Positions 1-8,434 of a stretch of DNA of 64,000 nt are shown here, piece after piece. The DNA comes from Pseudomonadota bacterium (lineage in GTDB: Bacteria; Pseudomonadota; Gammaproteobacteria; Steroidobacterales; Steroidobacteraceae): assembly GCA_023423935.1 (NCBI GenBank), contig JAFAEQ010000044.1, forward strand, positions 62,001 through 126,000, written 5' to 3'. Both the position numbers and the translations under genes were made by a program. Each line of letters starts with the position of its first letter. Position 1 is the stretch's first letter. Under the pieces are notes generated by a model. The model searched no databases, was not told the origin of the DNA, and was given only the letters and a program-made list of their open reading frames with translations.

Positions 1-710
1 ACTGCCGTCGCGTTCACCTTGATGTCCTTGTCCTCGAAGATCTTCTGGGTTTCCCAGAACATCTTCATCTCCTCCTTCGTGTACCCGTTGTCCAGGAACA
101 CATCGATCTGCGGCACGCAGTTGAAGGCGATCTGCTTGGCGATCACTTTCGCCGTGGCCTTCTCGCCACGCGCGAGCGCCGCCGTCTGCGAAGCCAGCTC
201 GTCGATGGCCTTCTGACCCCCGCCCGACACCGACTGGTACGTCGCTACGTTGATGCGCTCGATGTGAGCGGCATCGTGCAGCGGCTTCAGCGCGACCAGC
301 ATCTGCATGGTCGAGCAGTTCGGATTCGCGATGATGTTGTGCTTGCGATAGCCGGCGATCGCGTGCGGATTCACTTCCGTGATCACCAGCGGAATGTCGT
401 CCTGATAGCGAAATTGCGAGGTGTTATCCACGACGACGCAGCCCGCCTGCCCTGCCCGCACGGCCTGGACCTTGGATACGCTCGCGCCCGCCGAAAACAA
501 TCCGACCTGTGCCTTCGAAAAATCGAAGGTCTCTACATCGAGCACCGGCACTTCCGCGCCATTGAATTTGACGGTCTTACCGACCGAGCGGGCACTGGCC
601 AGGGGATAGAGCTTGTCGACCGGAAACTGACGTTCTTCGAGGATCGACAACATGGTCTGGCCCACGAGACCCGTGGCTCCCAAGACCGCGACATTCCACT
701 TTCTACTCAT
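1..710 (-). CDS. asd: Aspartate-semialdehyde dehydrogenase, C-terminus cut by window edge
   Basis: This enzyme reduces aspartyl-4-phosphate to aspartate semialdehyde with NADPH, the branch point to lysine/diaminopimelate, threonine and methionine, in the cytosol. I translated the minus strand from the ATG at 710-708. The N-terminus starts MSRKWNVAVLGATGLVGQ, with the Rossmann loop GATGLVG at residues 11-17. The catalytic cysteine is Cys132 in NPNCSTMQM, and QSVSGGGQKA follows. About 236 residues are visible of the usual 340 or so, and the rest lies left of base 1. The frame is open throughout the visible part. aroC lies upstream in the same direction after a 200-bp gap without a gene. Confidence 0.96.
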   Translation of the reverse strand, partial: MSRKWNVAVLGATGLVGQTMLSILEERQFPVDKLYPLASARSVGKTVKFNGAEVPVLDVETFDFSKAQVGLFSAGASVSKVQAVRAGQAGCVVVDNTSQFRYQDDIPLVITEVNPHAIAGYRKHNIIANPNCSTMQMLVALKPLHDAAHIERINVATYQSVSGGGQKAIDELASQTAALARGEKATAKVIAKQIAFNCVPQIDVFLDNGYTKEEMKMFWETQKIFEDKDIKVNATA

Positions 711-910
711 GACCCCGTTTCCGGATGAAGCTGCCAAGCGATTGATTGACGTCCGATTGATGGACTCAGCCGGGCGCAAAGGGCCGCCACACTACCTCAA
801 ACGAAGTGCAGACATAAGATGGCGACGCAGAAACCGTTGGGCAGATCACATCTGATCGCCCCGTTTCAGCATCCAGCTCACGGGCAGGCTGGGCGTCCGC
901 CCGGCGCGGC

Positions 911-2014
911 TTACGGCGTGATCGAACCGGGGATATGGGGCGTCTTCGAAACCGCGTCCATGTTCTGGCCGCGATGACGCAGGTAATGATCCATCAGCAC
1001 CAGCGCCAGCATGGCTTCGGCAATGGGGGTCGCCCGCAGCCCGACGCAGGGGTCGTGTCGCCCCGTGGTGATGACGTCGATGGGATTGCCTTCCAGATCG
1101 ATCGTGTCTCCCGGAATCGTGATGCTGGAGGTCGGCTTGAGCGCGATGCTCACGAGGATGTCCTGACCGGTCGAAATACCGCCGAGCACCCCACCTGCAT
1201 TGTTCGTGCGAAAGCCTTTCGGCGTCAGCTCATCGCGATGCTCCGACCCGCGCTGTCCCACGGCGCCAAAGCCCGCGCCGATCTCCACGCCTTTGACCGC
1301 ATTGATGCTCATCATCGCAAAGGCGATGTCGGCATCGAGTCGATCGAATACCGGCTCGCCCAAACCCACCGGCACGCCGCTCGCGATCACATTCACCCGG
1401 GCCCCGACCGAATCGCCGTCGCGACGCAGATTGACCATGTAGTTCTCGAGCTCTTCCAGCCGCGATGGATCGGGACTGAAAAAGGGATTGTCGTAGGAGT
1501 GCTCGATGTCCTTCGGCTCGAGCTGCAACGGACCCAGCTGCGCGAGATAACCGCGGATCGTCACGCCCAACCGTTCTTGCAGGTATTTACGTGCAATCGC
1601 GCCAGCGGCCACCCGCATGACGGTCTCGCGTGCGGACGAACGGCCGCCGCCGCGGTAATCGCGAAACCCGTACTTCTGCTGATACGTGTAGTCGGCGTGA
1701 CCAGGACGAAAGCGGTCTTTGATCTTTTCGTAATCGCGCGATCGCTGATCCGTGTTCTCGACCAACAGGCCGATTGGCGTGCCGGTCGTGCGCCCTTCGA
1801 ACACACCCGAAAGGATCTTCACCTGATCCGGTTCCTTGCGCTGGCTGGTATGCCGCGAGGTGCCCGTGCGCCGCAACTCGAGCCAGGGCTGAATGTCGCT
1901 TTCGGTCAAGCTCAATCCCGGCGGACATCCATCGACGATGCAGCCGAGCGCAGGGCCGTGGCTCTCGCCGAAGGTCGTCACCGTAAAAAGCTTGCCGAGG
2001 GTGTTACCAGACAT
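911..2014 (-). CDS. aroC: Chorismate synthase
   Basis: Converts 5-enolpyruvylshikimate-3-phosphate to chorismate, the last shikimate step, using reduced FMN. The protein is 367 residues, close to E. coli AroC (361). It begins MSGNTLGKLFTVTTFGESHG, the standard AroC opening with the FGESHG signature, and contains the second signature around YGFRDYRGGGRSSARET. The ATG at 2014 is preferred. An in-frame TTG at 2032 would add six residues not expected in the family. prmB lies upstream on the same strand after about 140 bp without a gene, and asd is downstream. This asd-aroC-prmB order is common in gammaproteobacteria. Confidence 0.97.
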   Translation of the reverse strand: MSGNTLGKLFTVTTFGESHGPALGCIVDGCPPGLSLTESDIQPWLELRRTGTSRHTSQRKEPDQVKILSGVFEGRTTGTPIGLLVENTDQRSRDYEKIKDRFRPGHADYTYQQKYGFRDYRGGGRSSARETVMRVAAGAIARKYLQERLGVTIRGYLAQLGPLQLEPKDIEHSYDNPFFSPDPSRLEELENYMVNLRRDGDSVGARVNVIASGVPVGLGEPVFDRLDADIAFAMMSINAVKGVEIGAGFGAVGQRGSEHRDELTPKGFRTNNAGGVLGGISTGQDILVSIALKPTSSITIPGDTIDLEGNPIDVITTGRHDPCVGLRATPIAEAMLALVLMDHYLRHRGQNMDAVSKTPHIPGSITP

Positions 2015-2157
2015 GATCAACGCATTGCGCAATGTGTGTGGACGGCATTCTAGAGGACTCGATCGACCTCAGTGAACGGAAGCTTGTGCTCCCCTTTCGT
2101 CGGCAGGCAAATCGAAGGCGAAATGCGGCTGCGCGCGAACGGCAGCCGTCAGGACGG

Positions 2158-3057
2158 CTAGCGTCTTGCGAGCGGCGCGAGCTGATCTGCTGTGAGCAGA
2201 AAAACGCCACCACCGCCGCGCTCGAACTCGAGCCATGTGAAGGGCACGCGCGGAAAGGCATCGACCAGCGCCTCTTCCGAATTGCCGACCTCGGCGATCA
2301 GGATGCCGTGCGGCTCGAGGTGCGAGGACGCCTGCGCGAGAATCCGCCGCACGATGTCGAGCCCGTCGTTTCCGCCATAGAGGCCGAGTCGTGGCTCGCG
2401 GTGATACTCATCCGGCAACTCGGCGAGCTCTTCGCCCCCCACGTAGGGCGGATTCGTGACGATGACGTCGTACTTCTCGCCTTGCAGCGAATCGAACACA
2501 TCCGAGCGCACCGCGCGCACGCGATCTGCCACGCCGTGACGATCGATATTGATCTTCGTGACCGCAAGCGCGTCATCGGAAATATCTGCTGCATCGACGC
2601 GGGCCTGCGGAAGCGCGAGCGCGGCGGCGATGGCGATGCAGCCCGAGCCCGTACCGATATCCAGCAAGCGGTTGACGCGCTCTGCGCGAATCCAGGGTTC
2701 GAACTGCGCTTCGATCAGCTCTGCGATGGGCGAGCGCGGCACGAGCACGCGTTCATCCACATAGAACTCATGACCCGCGAACCACATGCGATGCGTCAGG
2801 TAAGCCACCGGCACGCGCTCACGGATACGCCGATCGAACAGCGCCTGAATCTCTTCACGCTGGCGGGCGCTGAGCTCGCGCGCGTAGACCTTCGATGCCT
2901 CTTCGTGCTTGAGACCTGCGCCGAAAAACACGAGCTCCGCGGCTTCATCGACCGCATTGTCGGTGCCGTGTCCGAACCAGACGTTCGCCGCAGCGAGACG
3001 CTGCGCGCCATGGCGTATGAATTCTTCGACAGTTCGGGGATCGGAGGCTGAAGGCAT
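2158..3057 (-). CDS. prmB: Ribosomal protein uL3 (L3) glutamine methyltransferase PrmB
   Basis: SAM-dependent N5-glutamine methyltransferase acting on ribosomal protein L3. From the ATG at 3057 the protein is 299 residues (E. coli PrmB 310). It has the SAM loop DIGTGSGC near residues 133-140 and the catalytic NPPY at 202-205. The sequence VPRSPIAELI at 106-115 separates PrmB from the release-factor enzyme PrmC. The open frame runs on to 3303, but that extension has no family similarity and would cover the divergent sco1 start, so I reject it. No prfA lies beside it, which also argues against PrmC. Confidence 0.93.
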   Translation of the reverse strand: MPSASDPRTVEEFIRHGAQRLAAANVWFGHGTDNAVDEAAELVFFGAGLKHEEASKVYARELSARQREEIQALFDRRIRERVPVAYLTHRMWFAGHEFYVDERVLVPRSPIAELIEAQFEPWIRAERVNRLLDIGTGSGCIAIAAALALPQARVDAADISDDALAVTKINIDRHGVADRVRAVRSDVFDSLQGEKYDVIVTNPPYVGGEELAELPDEYHREPRLGLYGGNDGLDIVRRILAQASSHLEPHGILIAEVGNSEEALVDAFPRVPFTWLEFERGGGGVFLLTADQLAPLARR

Positions 3058-3133
3058 GAGCAAGATTCGCAGCAGTGAAGAAGTCGGTGGCGTGCAATAA
3101 TCCGCGACCCTGAATACCGAATTGCACGGATCG

Positions 3134-3766
3134 ATGTCGCGCAAACAATCCATCGCTGTCGCCGCAGTCGTGGCCATTGTAGCCGTTGCAAGCGGCATGC
3201 TGCTCGCGCGCGCGCTGTTTACGTCGCAGGGCTCAACCCAGTTGGCTCTTGCAAAGGCCACGTTGCTGACACCGCCGCGGCCATTGCCCGAATTCGAACT
3301 CATCGATCAGGACGGCTCCCCCTTCACGCAGGCGCAGCTGCGCGGACACTGGAGCGTGCTGTTCTTCGGATTTACGCACTGCCCTGACGTGTGCCCCACC
3401 ACACTTGGCGTGCTCGCCAAGGCCCGCCAGGAGTTGTCGGATCTGCCGGACGAATTGCAACCGCACGTCGTCCTGGTGTCCGTGGATCCGAAACGCGATA
3501 CGCCGCAGCAGCTCGCCTCCTACGTGAAGTTCTTCGACTCGTCGTTCACCGGCGTGACCGGCACCGAACGATCGATCGACGAGTTCACGCGGTCGATCGG
3601 CGTTCCCGTCGCGATTACGCCGACCCAGAACGGCGACTACTCCGTCGATCACTCGGCAGCGCTGTTCCTCATTGATCCGCAGGGCAACATGCGTGCGCTC
3701 TTCTCCACACCGCACGTCGTCAGTGTCATCGCCGACGACTATCGCCGCATCGTCAAGGCCGACTGA
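3134..3766 (+). CDS. SCO1/SenC family copper chaperone
   Basis: Membrane-anchored thioredoxin-fold protein that delivers copper to, or reduces, the CuA site of cytochrome c oxidase in the periplasm. From the ATG at 3134 it is 210 residues. An N-terminal hydrophobic anchor lies at about residues 6-28. The copper site is Cys83 and Cys87 in THCPDVCPTT plus His173 in VDHSAALF, the complete SCO ligand set. No cytochrome oxidase genes are in view. A TTG at 3122 could add four residues but the ATG is more likely. psd follows after only 5 bp, so the two may be co-transcribed. Confidence 0.93.
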   Translation: MSRKQSIAVAAVVAIVAVASGMLLARALFTSQGSTQLALAKATLLTPPRPLPEFELIDQDGSPFTQAQLRGHWSVLFFGFTHCPDVCPTTLGVLAKARQELSDLPDELQPHVVLVSVDPKRDTPQQLASYVKFFDSSFTGVTGTERSIDEFTRSIGVPVAITPTQNGDYSVDHSAALFLIDPQGNMRALFSTPHVVSVIADDYRRIVKAD

Positions 3767-3771
3767 TCCGC

Positions 3772-4671
3772 ATGACCGATCACGTTCCCGATACCTACAC
3801 CAGCGCCACTTTCGGCGATCGCCTGTTCGCTGCGCTTCAGTACGGCCTGCCCAAGCATTTGCTCTCGCGCATGATCTATCGCTTCATGCGCATCGAGTCG
3901 CCCGCGATACGCCGCCTGACGATTTCCACCTTTCTGAAGGCGTATGACGTCAACATGGCAGAGGCCGTCCAGTCCGATCCGTTTGCCTATCGCAGCTTCA
4001 ACGATTTCTTTACTCGTGCGCTGCGTGATGGCGTCCGGCCCATCGATCCCGATGTTTCACACGTCGTCAGTCCGGTGGACGGTACGTTGAGTCAGCGCGG
4101 TGCGATCAGCGACGGTGCCATCATCCAGGCCAAGGGCCAGTACTACTCGACTTTCGAATTGCTCGGCGGCGATGCGGAGGCGGCACAGACGTATCGCGAT
4201 GGCTCATTCGCCTGCATCTACCTGGCCCCCTACAACTATCACCGCATCCATATGCCGGTCGCAGGTCGTGCGCTACGAACGGTGTATGTCCCGGGCGATC
4301 TGTTCAGCGTGAATGCCGCCACCGCGCGCACTGTCCCGCGTCTGTTTGCCCGCAACGAGCGCGTGATCTGCGAGTTCGATACCACGTTCGGACGCATGGC
4401 GCTGATCCTCGTCGGCGCCCTGTTCGTCGGCAGCATGGAAACGGTCCACTGCGGCGAAATCAATCCGCCGCCACGCGTGAGCAAGGCAGCCACACGCATT
4501 GCTCGCGGCGATGGACGCGAGTTCGCGAAAGGCGATGAGCTCGGCCGATTCAACATGGGCTCGACCGTCGTACTGCTCTTCGAGCGCAATCGAATCGACT
4601 GGGCGAAAGGATTCGAAGCCGAGGTCAGAGTAAAGCTCGGTCAGGCGATCGCGCGCGCAATCCCCGGATGA
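3772..4671 (+). CDS. psd: Phosphatidylserine decarboxylase proenzyme
   Basis: Makes phosphatidylethanolamine from phosphatidylserine at the inner membrane. The 299-residue proenzyme cleaves itself before Ser264 in FNMGSTVVLLF (Gly263-Ser264-Thr265). Ser264 becomes the pyruvoyl prosthetic group of the small alpha chain. The other self-processing residues are visible: Asp103 in SPVDGTL, and His157 and His160 in YHRIHMP. The usual LGST reads MGST here, a mild variant. The stop overlaps the epmA start by 4 nt (ATGA), so translation of the two is probably coupled. The same psd-epmA neighbourhood is known in E. coli. Confidence 0.96.
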   Translation: MTDHVPDTYTSATFGDRLFAALQYGLPKHLLSRMIYRFMRIESPAIRRLTISTFLKAYDVNMAEAVQSDPFAYRSFNDFFTRALRDGVRPIDPDVSHVVSPVDGTLSQRGAISDGAIIQAKGQYYSTFELLGGDAEAAQTYRDGSFACIYLAPYNYHRIHMPVAGRALRTVYVPGDLFSVNAATARTVPRLFARNERVICEFDTTFGRMALILVGALFVGSMETVHCGEINPPPRVSKAATRIARGDGREFAKGDELGRFNMGSTVVLLFERNRIDWAKGFEAEVRVKLGQAIARAIPG

Positions 4672-5624
4672 GCGCGAACTGGAAACCGACGGCATCGATC
4701 GCGACGCTGGAAGTGCGCGCGAAAATGCTGCGAGCTGCGCGCGAATACTTCACGGCCACGCGTGCGCTGGAAGTCGAAACCCCAACCCTGAGTGCCGCCG
4801 CAGTCACGGACGTGCATCTGGCGAGCGTCGCGGCGACCGCGCTGGGCAAAGCGTCTTATCTGCACACCTCGCCCGAATATCCGATGAAGCGTCTGCTGGC
4901 AGCAGGCTGCGGGGATATCTGGCAAATCTGCCGCGTGTATCGCGACGGCGAATCCGGGCGCTGGCACAACCCCGAGTTCACGATGATCGAGTGGTATCGC
5001 GTCGGCATCGATCATCACGCACTGATGTCCGATGTCGAACGGCTGATCAGTGCGATGCTGCCGGCATCGCGCAACTTCGATCGCTCCGAACGCCTGACTT
5101 ATCGCGAAGCGGTGCAGCTGCATGCGGGAGTCGATGCACTCGAAGATCCTGCGCCGGTGTTGATCGCAAAACTCGAAAGCGCCGGCATCGAGGTTCCCGC
5201 GTCGGTGAAGCACGATCGCGATGCCTGCCTGGATCTGATCATGAGCGTCATCGTGGGGCCCCAGCTCGGGCACGATCGCATGACGTTCATCTACGACTAT
5301 CCCGCTTCGCAAGCCGCGCTCGCGCGCACGCGCGGCGCCGTGGCTTCACGCTTCGAGGCTTATCTGGAAGGTATCGAGCTGGCGAACGGATTTCATGAAC
5401 TGGGCAATGCCGCAGAACAACGCGCGCGGTTCGAACAGGATCAAGCATCGCGCCGTGAGCGCGGACTGCCCGAGATGCCGATCGACGAGAACTTCCTGGC
5501 GGCACTCGAGTACGGGCTGCCCGACTGCTCAGGCGTGGCCCTCGGCTTCGACCGACTCGTCATGTGCGCCATCGGCGCGAAGCACATCGATCAGGTGATC
5601 GCTTTTCCTTTCGAACGTGCTTGA
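4668..5624 (+). CDS. epmA: EF-P--(R)-beta-lysine ligase EpmA (GenX/PoxA)
   Basis: Class II lysyl-tRNA-synthetase paralogue that attaches (R)-beta-lysine to a lysine of elongation factor P. It is 318 residues (E. coli 325) and lacks the N-terminal anticodon-binding domain of LysRS, as expected. Motif 2 is visible as ICRVYRDGESGRWHNPEFTM, shortened to this core, and motif 3 as GVALGFDRLVM near the C-terminus. It overlaps psd by 4 nt. The target EF-P and the aminomutase EpmB are encoded within 3 kb, so the full modification pathway except the optional EpmC hydroxylase is here. An inverted-arm element begins 6 bp after the stop codon. Confidence 0.95.
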   Translation: MSANWKPTASIATLEVRAKMLRAAREYFTATRALEVETPTLSAAAVTDVHLASVAATALGKASYLHTSPEYPMKRLLAAGCGDIWQICRVYRDGESGRWHNPEFTMIEWYRVGIDHHALMSDVERLISAMLPASRNFDRSERLTYREAVQLHAGVDALEDPAPVLIAKLESAGIEVPASVKHDRDACLDLIMSVIVGPQLGHDRMTFIYDYPASQAALARTRGAVASRFEAYLEGIELANGFHELGNAAEQRARFEQDQASRRERGLPEMPIDENFLAALEYGLPDCSGVALGFDRLVMCAIGAKHIDQVIAFPFERA

Positions 5625-5629
5625 GAGAG

Positions 5630-5776
5630 TTCACACAGAGAGCACAGAGGACACAGAGTTCGAAGAGGAGGAACGGATCTCCACGGGGAACACGGGGACC
5701 ACGGGGTAGAGCGCGCGCCGACCAGAATTCTTGTATCCGTATCTCCACTCTGTGCTCTCTGTGTACTCTGTGTGAA
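5630..5776. repeat. Inverted-arm element, CACAGAG vocabulary (A1)
   Basis: Left arm 5630-5658 and right arm 5748-5776, 29 nt each, are inverted copies with 25 of 29 positions matching. Each arm is an 11-nt end (TTCACACAGAG) plus two 9-nt words of form NNCACAGAG. The 89-nt spacer carries a second 9-nt word set, (C/A)CACGGGGA, three times at about 5680-5706. The element starts 6 bp after the epmA stop and ends before msrC. Confidence 0.85.
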
Positions 5777-5796
5777 ATCCTTCTCCGGGTAACTTC

Positions 5797-6279
5797 ATGC
5801 AAACTTCAACGATAGACACGTCCCTGAGCAAGCCCGAGCTGTACGCAGAGATCGCACGTGAGTTGGAGTCGCTGATCGCGGGCGAGCCGGACACGATCGC
5901 AAATCTCGCGAATGCCGCGGCGCTGCTATTCAACTCGCTGCCCGATTTGAACTGGGCCGGGTTCTATTTGCTGAAGGATGGCGAGCTCGTCGTTGGCCCG
6001 TTTCAGGGCAAGCCTGCGTGCGTGCGGATTGCGATGGGCAAAGGTGTCTGCGGGACGGCGGCGCAACGTCGATCGACGGTGATCGTGGCGAACGTCCATG
6101 AGTTCGCGGGGCACATCGCGTGCGACTCTGCATCGAACTCGGAAATCGTCGTGCCGATGATTCGCGATGGCGAGTTGCTCGGCGTGCTCGATATCGACAG
6201 CCCGAAGTTCGAGCGCTTCGATGAGCAGGATCAGGCGGGATTGGAGAAGTTCGTGAGGATCCTGCTCGGGAACGGATGA
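5797..6279 (+). CDS. msrC: Free methionine-(R)-sulfoxide reductase (GAF domain)
   Basis: Reduces free methionine-R-sulfoxide, an antioxidant repair function in the cytosol. The 160-residue protein is a single GAF domain. It carries all three cysteines of the fRMsr family: Cys75 in PACVRI, Cys85 in GVCGTA and Cys109 in HIACDSAS. The substrate-site sequence SNSEIVVPM follows. Length and cysteine spacing match E. coli YebR, so this is the enzyme rather than a generic GAF sensor. It stands alone between repeat element A1 and the end of the minus-strand efp. Confidence 0.94.
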   Translation: MQTSTIDTSLSKPELYAEIARELESLIAGEPDTIANLANAAALLFNSLPDLNWAGFYLLKDGELVVGPFQGKPACVRIAMGKGVCGTAAQRRSTVIVANVHEFAGHIACDSASNSEIVVPMIRDGELLGVLDIDSPKFERFDEQDQAGLEKFVRILLGNG

Positions 6280-6469
6280 ATGCCTGCCGCTCTAGTCCGA
6301 TTGAAAGACCGGACTCAACGCGGAAAACCGTCCACTCTGATCTCCGACGCCTTCTCCTGCCTGCGGGGAAAGTTGGGATGTGGAGGCAAGGATTTCAGAG
6401 GCCCTGGCTGCCCTGAGCGTCCCAGCGGACCAGCCAGCCAGTACATCCGTGTACTGTCGTTCGTGCGGT

Positions 6470-6494
6470 CCGAAGCCACGTTAAGTGGCTTCGG
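6470..6494. terminator. Perfect 10-bp hairpin downstream of efp
   Basis: CCGAAGCCAC (6470-6479), loop GTTAA, then GTGGCTTCGG (6485-6494). It lies 15 bp past the efp stop on the minus strand and also downstream of the plus-strand msrC. There is no T-tract on either side, so intrinsic termination is uncertain. The remaining 6280-6469 shows no gene, apart from a short CAGCGGACCAGCCAGCCAG motif at about 6422 resembling the GCTAGC-type repeats elsewhere in the window. Confidence 0.5.
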
Positions 6495-6509
6495 AAAAGA
6501 CATCCGCAC

Positions 6510-7079
6510 TCACCCCTTCGCTCGCGCGATGTACTCGCCGGTGCGCGTATCGACGCGGATCAGCTCGCCTTCGTTGATGAAGAGCGGCACACGCACGATG
6601 GCGCCCGTTTCGAGCTCGGCAGGCTTGCCGCCGCCCGTCGCGGTGTCGCCGCGCACGCCTGGGTCCGACTTCACGATCTTGAGCTCGACGTGTGCCGGAG
6701 CCGTCACGTTGAGCGGCACGCCGTTCCACAACATGACGACGCATTCCATGCCGTCCTTCAGCCATTTCATCGTGTCGCCCACCGCTTCCTTACCCGCGGT
6801 GTACTGCTCGAAGGTGTCCGGAACCATGAAGTGCCAGAACTCACCGTCCGTGTAGAGATACTGCATGTCGGTCTCGACGACGTCCGCGGACTCGACGGTA
6901 TCGCCGGACTTGAAGGTGCGCTCGATGACGCGACCGGTCTTCAGGTTGCGAACGCGGACACGGTTGAAGGCCTGGCCCTTGCCCGGCTTCACCATTTCAT
7001 TCTCGACGATCGAGTAAGGATCGTTTTCGAGAATGATTTTGACGCCCGATTTGAACTCGTTGGTGGAAATGCTGCCCAT
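6510..7079 (-). CDS. efp: Elongation factor P
   Basis: Translation factor that relieves ribosome stalling at polyproline stretches by binding between the P and E sites. From the ATG at 7079 it is 189 residues (E. coli 188). Lys34 in KPGKGQAF sits exactly at the position beta-lysylated by EpmA in E. coli, which agrees with epmA and epmB being adjacent. Three beta-barrel domains are expected from the length. The start at 7091 would add four unneeded residues. It is divergent from epmB across a 255-bp region holding a 16-bp tandem repeat. Confidence 0.97.
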   Translation of the reverse strand: MGSISTNEFKSGVKIILENDPYSIVENEMVKPGKGQAFNRVRVRNLKTGRVIERTFKSGDTVESADVVETDMQYLYTDGEFWHFMVPDTFEQYTAGKEAVGDTMKWLKDGMECVVMLWNGVPLNVTAPAHVELKIVKSDPGVRGDTATGGGKPAELETGAIVRVPLFINEGELIRVDTRTGEYIARAKG

Positions 7080-7110
7080 GTATGCGTCCAATCTGTCGTG
7101 ATGATGGCGA

Positions 7111-7172
7111 GCCGATAACCGGCCGTGCCGATAACCGGCCGTGCCGATACCGGCCGTGCCGAAAACTGCCGT
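7111..7172. repeat. Tandem 16-bp repeat in the efp/epmB divergent region
   Basis: Two perfect copies of GCCGATAACCGGCCGT (7111-7126 and 7127-7142), a 15-bp copy lacking one A (7143-7157) and a diverged copy (7158-7172). The unit contains the palindrome ACCGGCCGT. The repeat lies 32-93 bp upstream of the efp start, where an efp promoter or operator would be expected. The rest of 7173-7334 shows nothing I can name. Confidence 0.85.
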
Positions 7173-7334
7173 GCGATGTCCGCGAGAGCAATTCAGCGAA
7201 ATCTGCGAAAATCGTGCGACCTGCTCGCACGCTGTCGATCCTGCAAGTCAGGGCGGGACAGCGAAACCAGTTGACTCAGGTCCCATCAATCAGGGCGCCC
7301 GCTCGCATCAGGGTGCCCCTTCAAAAGGGCGCAG

Positions 7335-8372
7335 ATGATAGCCGCAAGCTCCATGACAGGCCAGCTCCAGGCCGCTCGACCGCGCTGGCAACAGGCGCTG
7401 GCCGAGGCAATTACGGATCCGCTCGAGCTGTGTCGGATCCTGGATCTGGACCCCGCACCGCTCGCCGTCGCACAGCCTCCAGCCCGGAATTTCGGCTTGC
7501 GCGTTCCGCGTGGATTCGTGGATCGCATGAGGCGCGGCGACCCGCGCGACCCTCTGTTGCTGCAGGTTTTGCCGCTCGATGCCGAAGACCTGCCGACGCA
7601 GGGGTATAGCCTCGATCCGGTCGGCGATCTGGCCAGTCGGGCCGGGACGGGCATCCTGCACAAGTACCAGGGTCGGGCCCTTCTGGTTGCGACCGGCGCC
7701 TGTGCCGTTCATTGCCGCTACTGCTTCCGCCGTCATTTCCCCTATTCCGACAATTCGCTCCTGGCGAGCGAATGGGTATCGGCCGTCGACGCGATTCGCG
7801 CCGACAGTTCCATCACGGAAGTGATCCTGAGCGGTGGCGATCCGCTGAGCCTCAACGACCGACGTCTCACGCAGCTCACCGAAGCGCTTCAGAGCGTGCC
7901 TCACGTGCAGCGGTTACGCATCCATACGCGCTATCCGGTGGTCCTGCCGGAACGCGTGGACGAGGGTCTGCTCGCATGGCTGTCGGGGGTGCGCTTACAG
8001 AAAGTCATGGTGATTCACGCGAACCATGCCAACGAAATCGATGCGCATGTCGCCGAGGCCTGCCGCCGTATGGCTGCCTCAGGGATCACGCTCCTCAACC
8101 AATCGGTGCTCCTGGCCGATATCAATGACTCAGTACCGGCACTGGCGGATCTGAGTGAAGCCCTGATGGGCTGCGGCGTGCTGCCCTACTACCTGCATCT
8201 GCTGGATCGCGTTCAGGGGGCGGCGCATTTCGACGTGGACGAATCCAAGGCGCTGCGGCTGCATGCAGAACTCATGACTCGCCTGCCCGGATATCTGGTG
8301 CCGCGGCTGGTCCGCGAGATTCCCGGCGCCGCATCCAAGACGCCCGTCACGTTCGCGGCGCAACGTTATTGA
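7335..8372 (+). CDS. epmB: EF-P beta-lysylation protein EpmB (lysine 2,3-aminomutase)
   Basis: Radical-SAM, PLP-dependent aminomutase that turns (S)-alpha-lysine into (R)-beta-lysine for EpmA to load onto EF-P. It is 345 residues (E. coli 342). The radical-SAM triad is Cys123, Cys127 and Cys130 in CAVHCRYCF. The GGDPL motif follows in LSGGDPLSLND, and a lysine near the C-terminus (PGAASKTPV) fits the PLP site. An AGGG sequence just before the ATG at 7335 supports that start, though the ATG at 7353 is also possible. Confidence 0.96.
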   Translation: MIAASSMTGQLQAARPRWQQALAEAITDPLELCRILDLDPAPLAVAQPPARNFGLRVPRGFVDRMRRGDPRDPLLLQVLPLDAEDLPTQGYSLDPVGDLASRAGTGILHKYQGRALLVATGACAVHCRYCFRRHFPYSDNSLLASEWVSAVDAIRADSSITEVILSGGDPLSLNDRRLTQLTEALQSVPHVQRLRIHTRYPVVLPERVDEGLLAWLSGVRLQKVMVIHANHANEIDAHVAEACRRMAASGITLLNQSVLLADINDSVPALADLSEALMGCGVLPYYLHLLDRVQGAAHFDVDESKALRLHAELMTRLPGYLVPRLVREIPGAASKTPVTFAAQRY

Positions 8373-8434
8373 GACAATGAGTCAAGACTGCCGGAAGTGT
8401 CGATCCGGCGTGTTTGCACTTGAAGGAGTTCTGC

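Noticed and set aside
3058..3303. N-terminal extension of prmB
   Set aside because: Overlaps the start of the divergent sco1 gene and adds no PrmB-like sequence; the ATG at 3057 gives the usual length.
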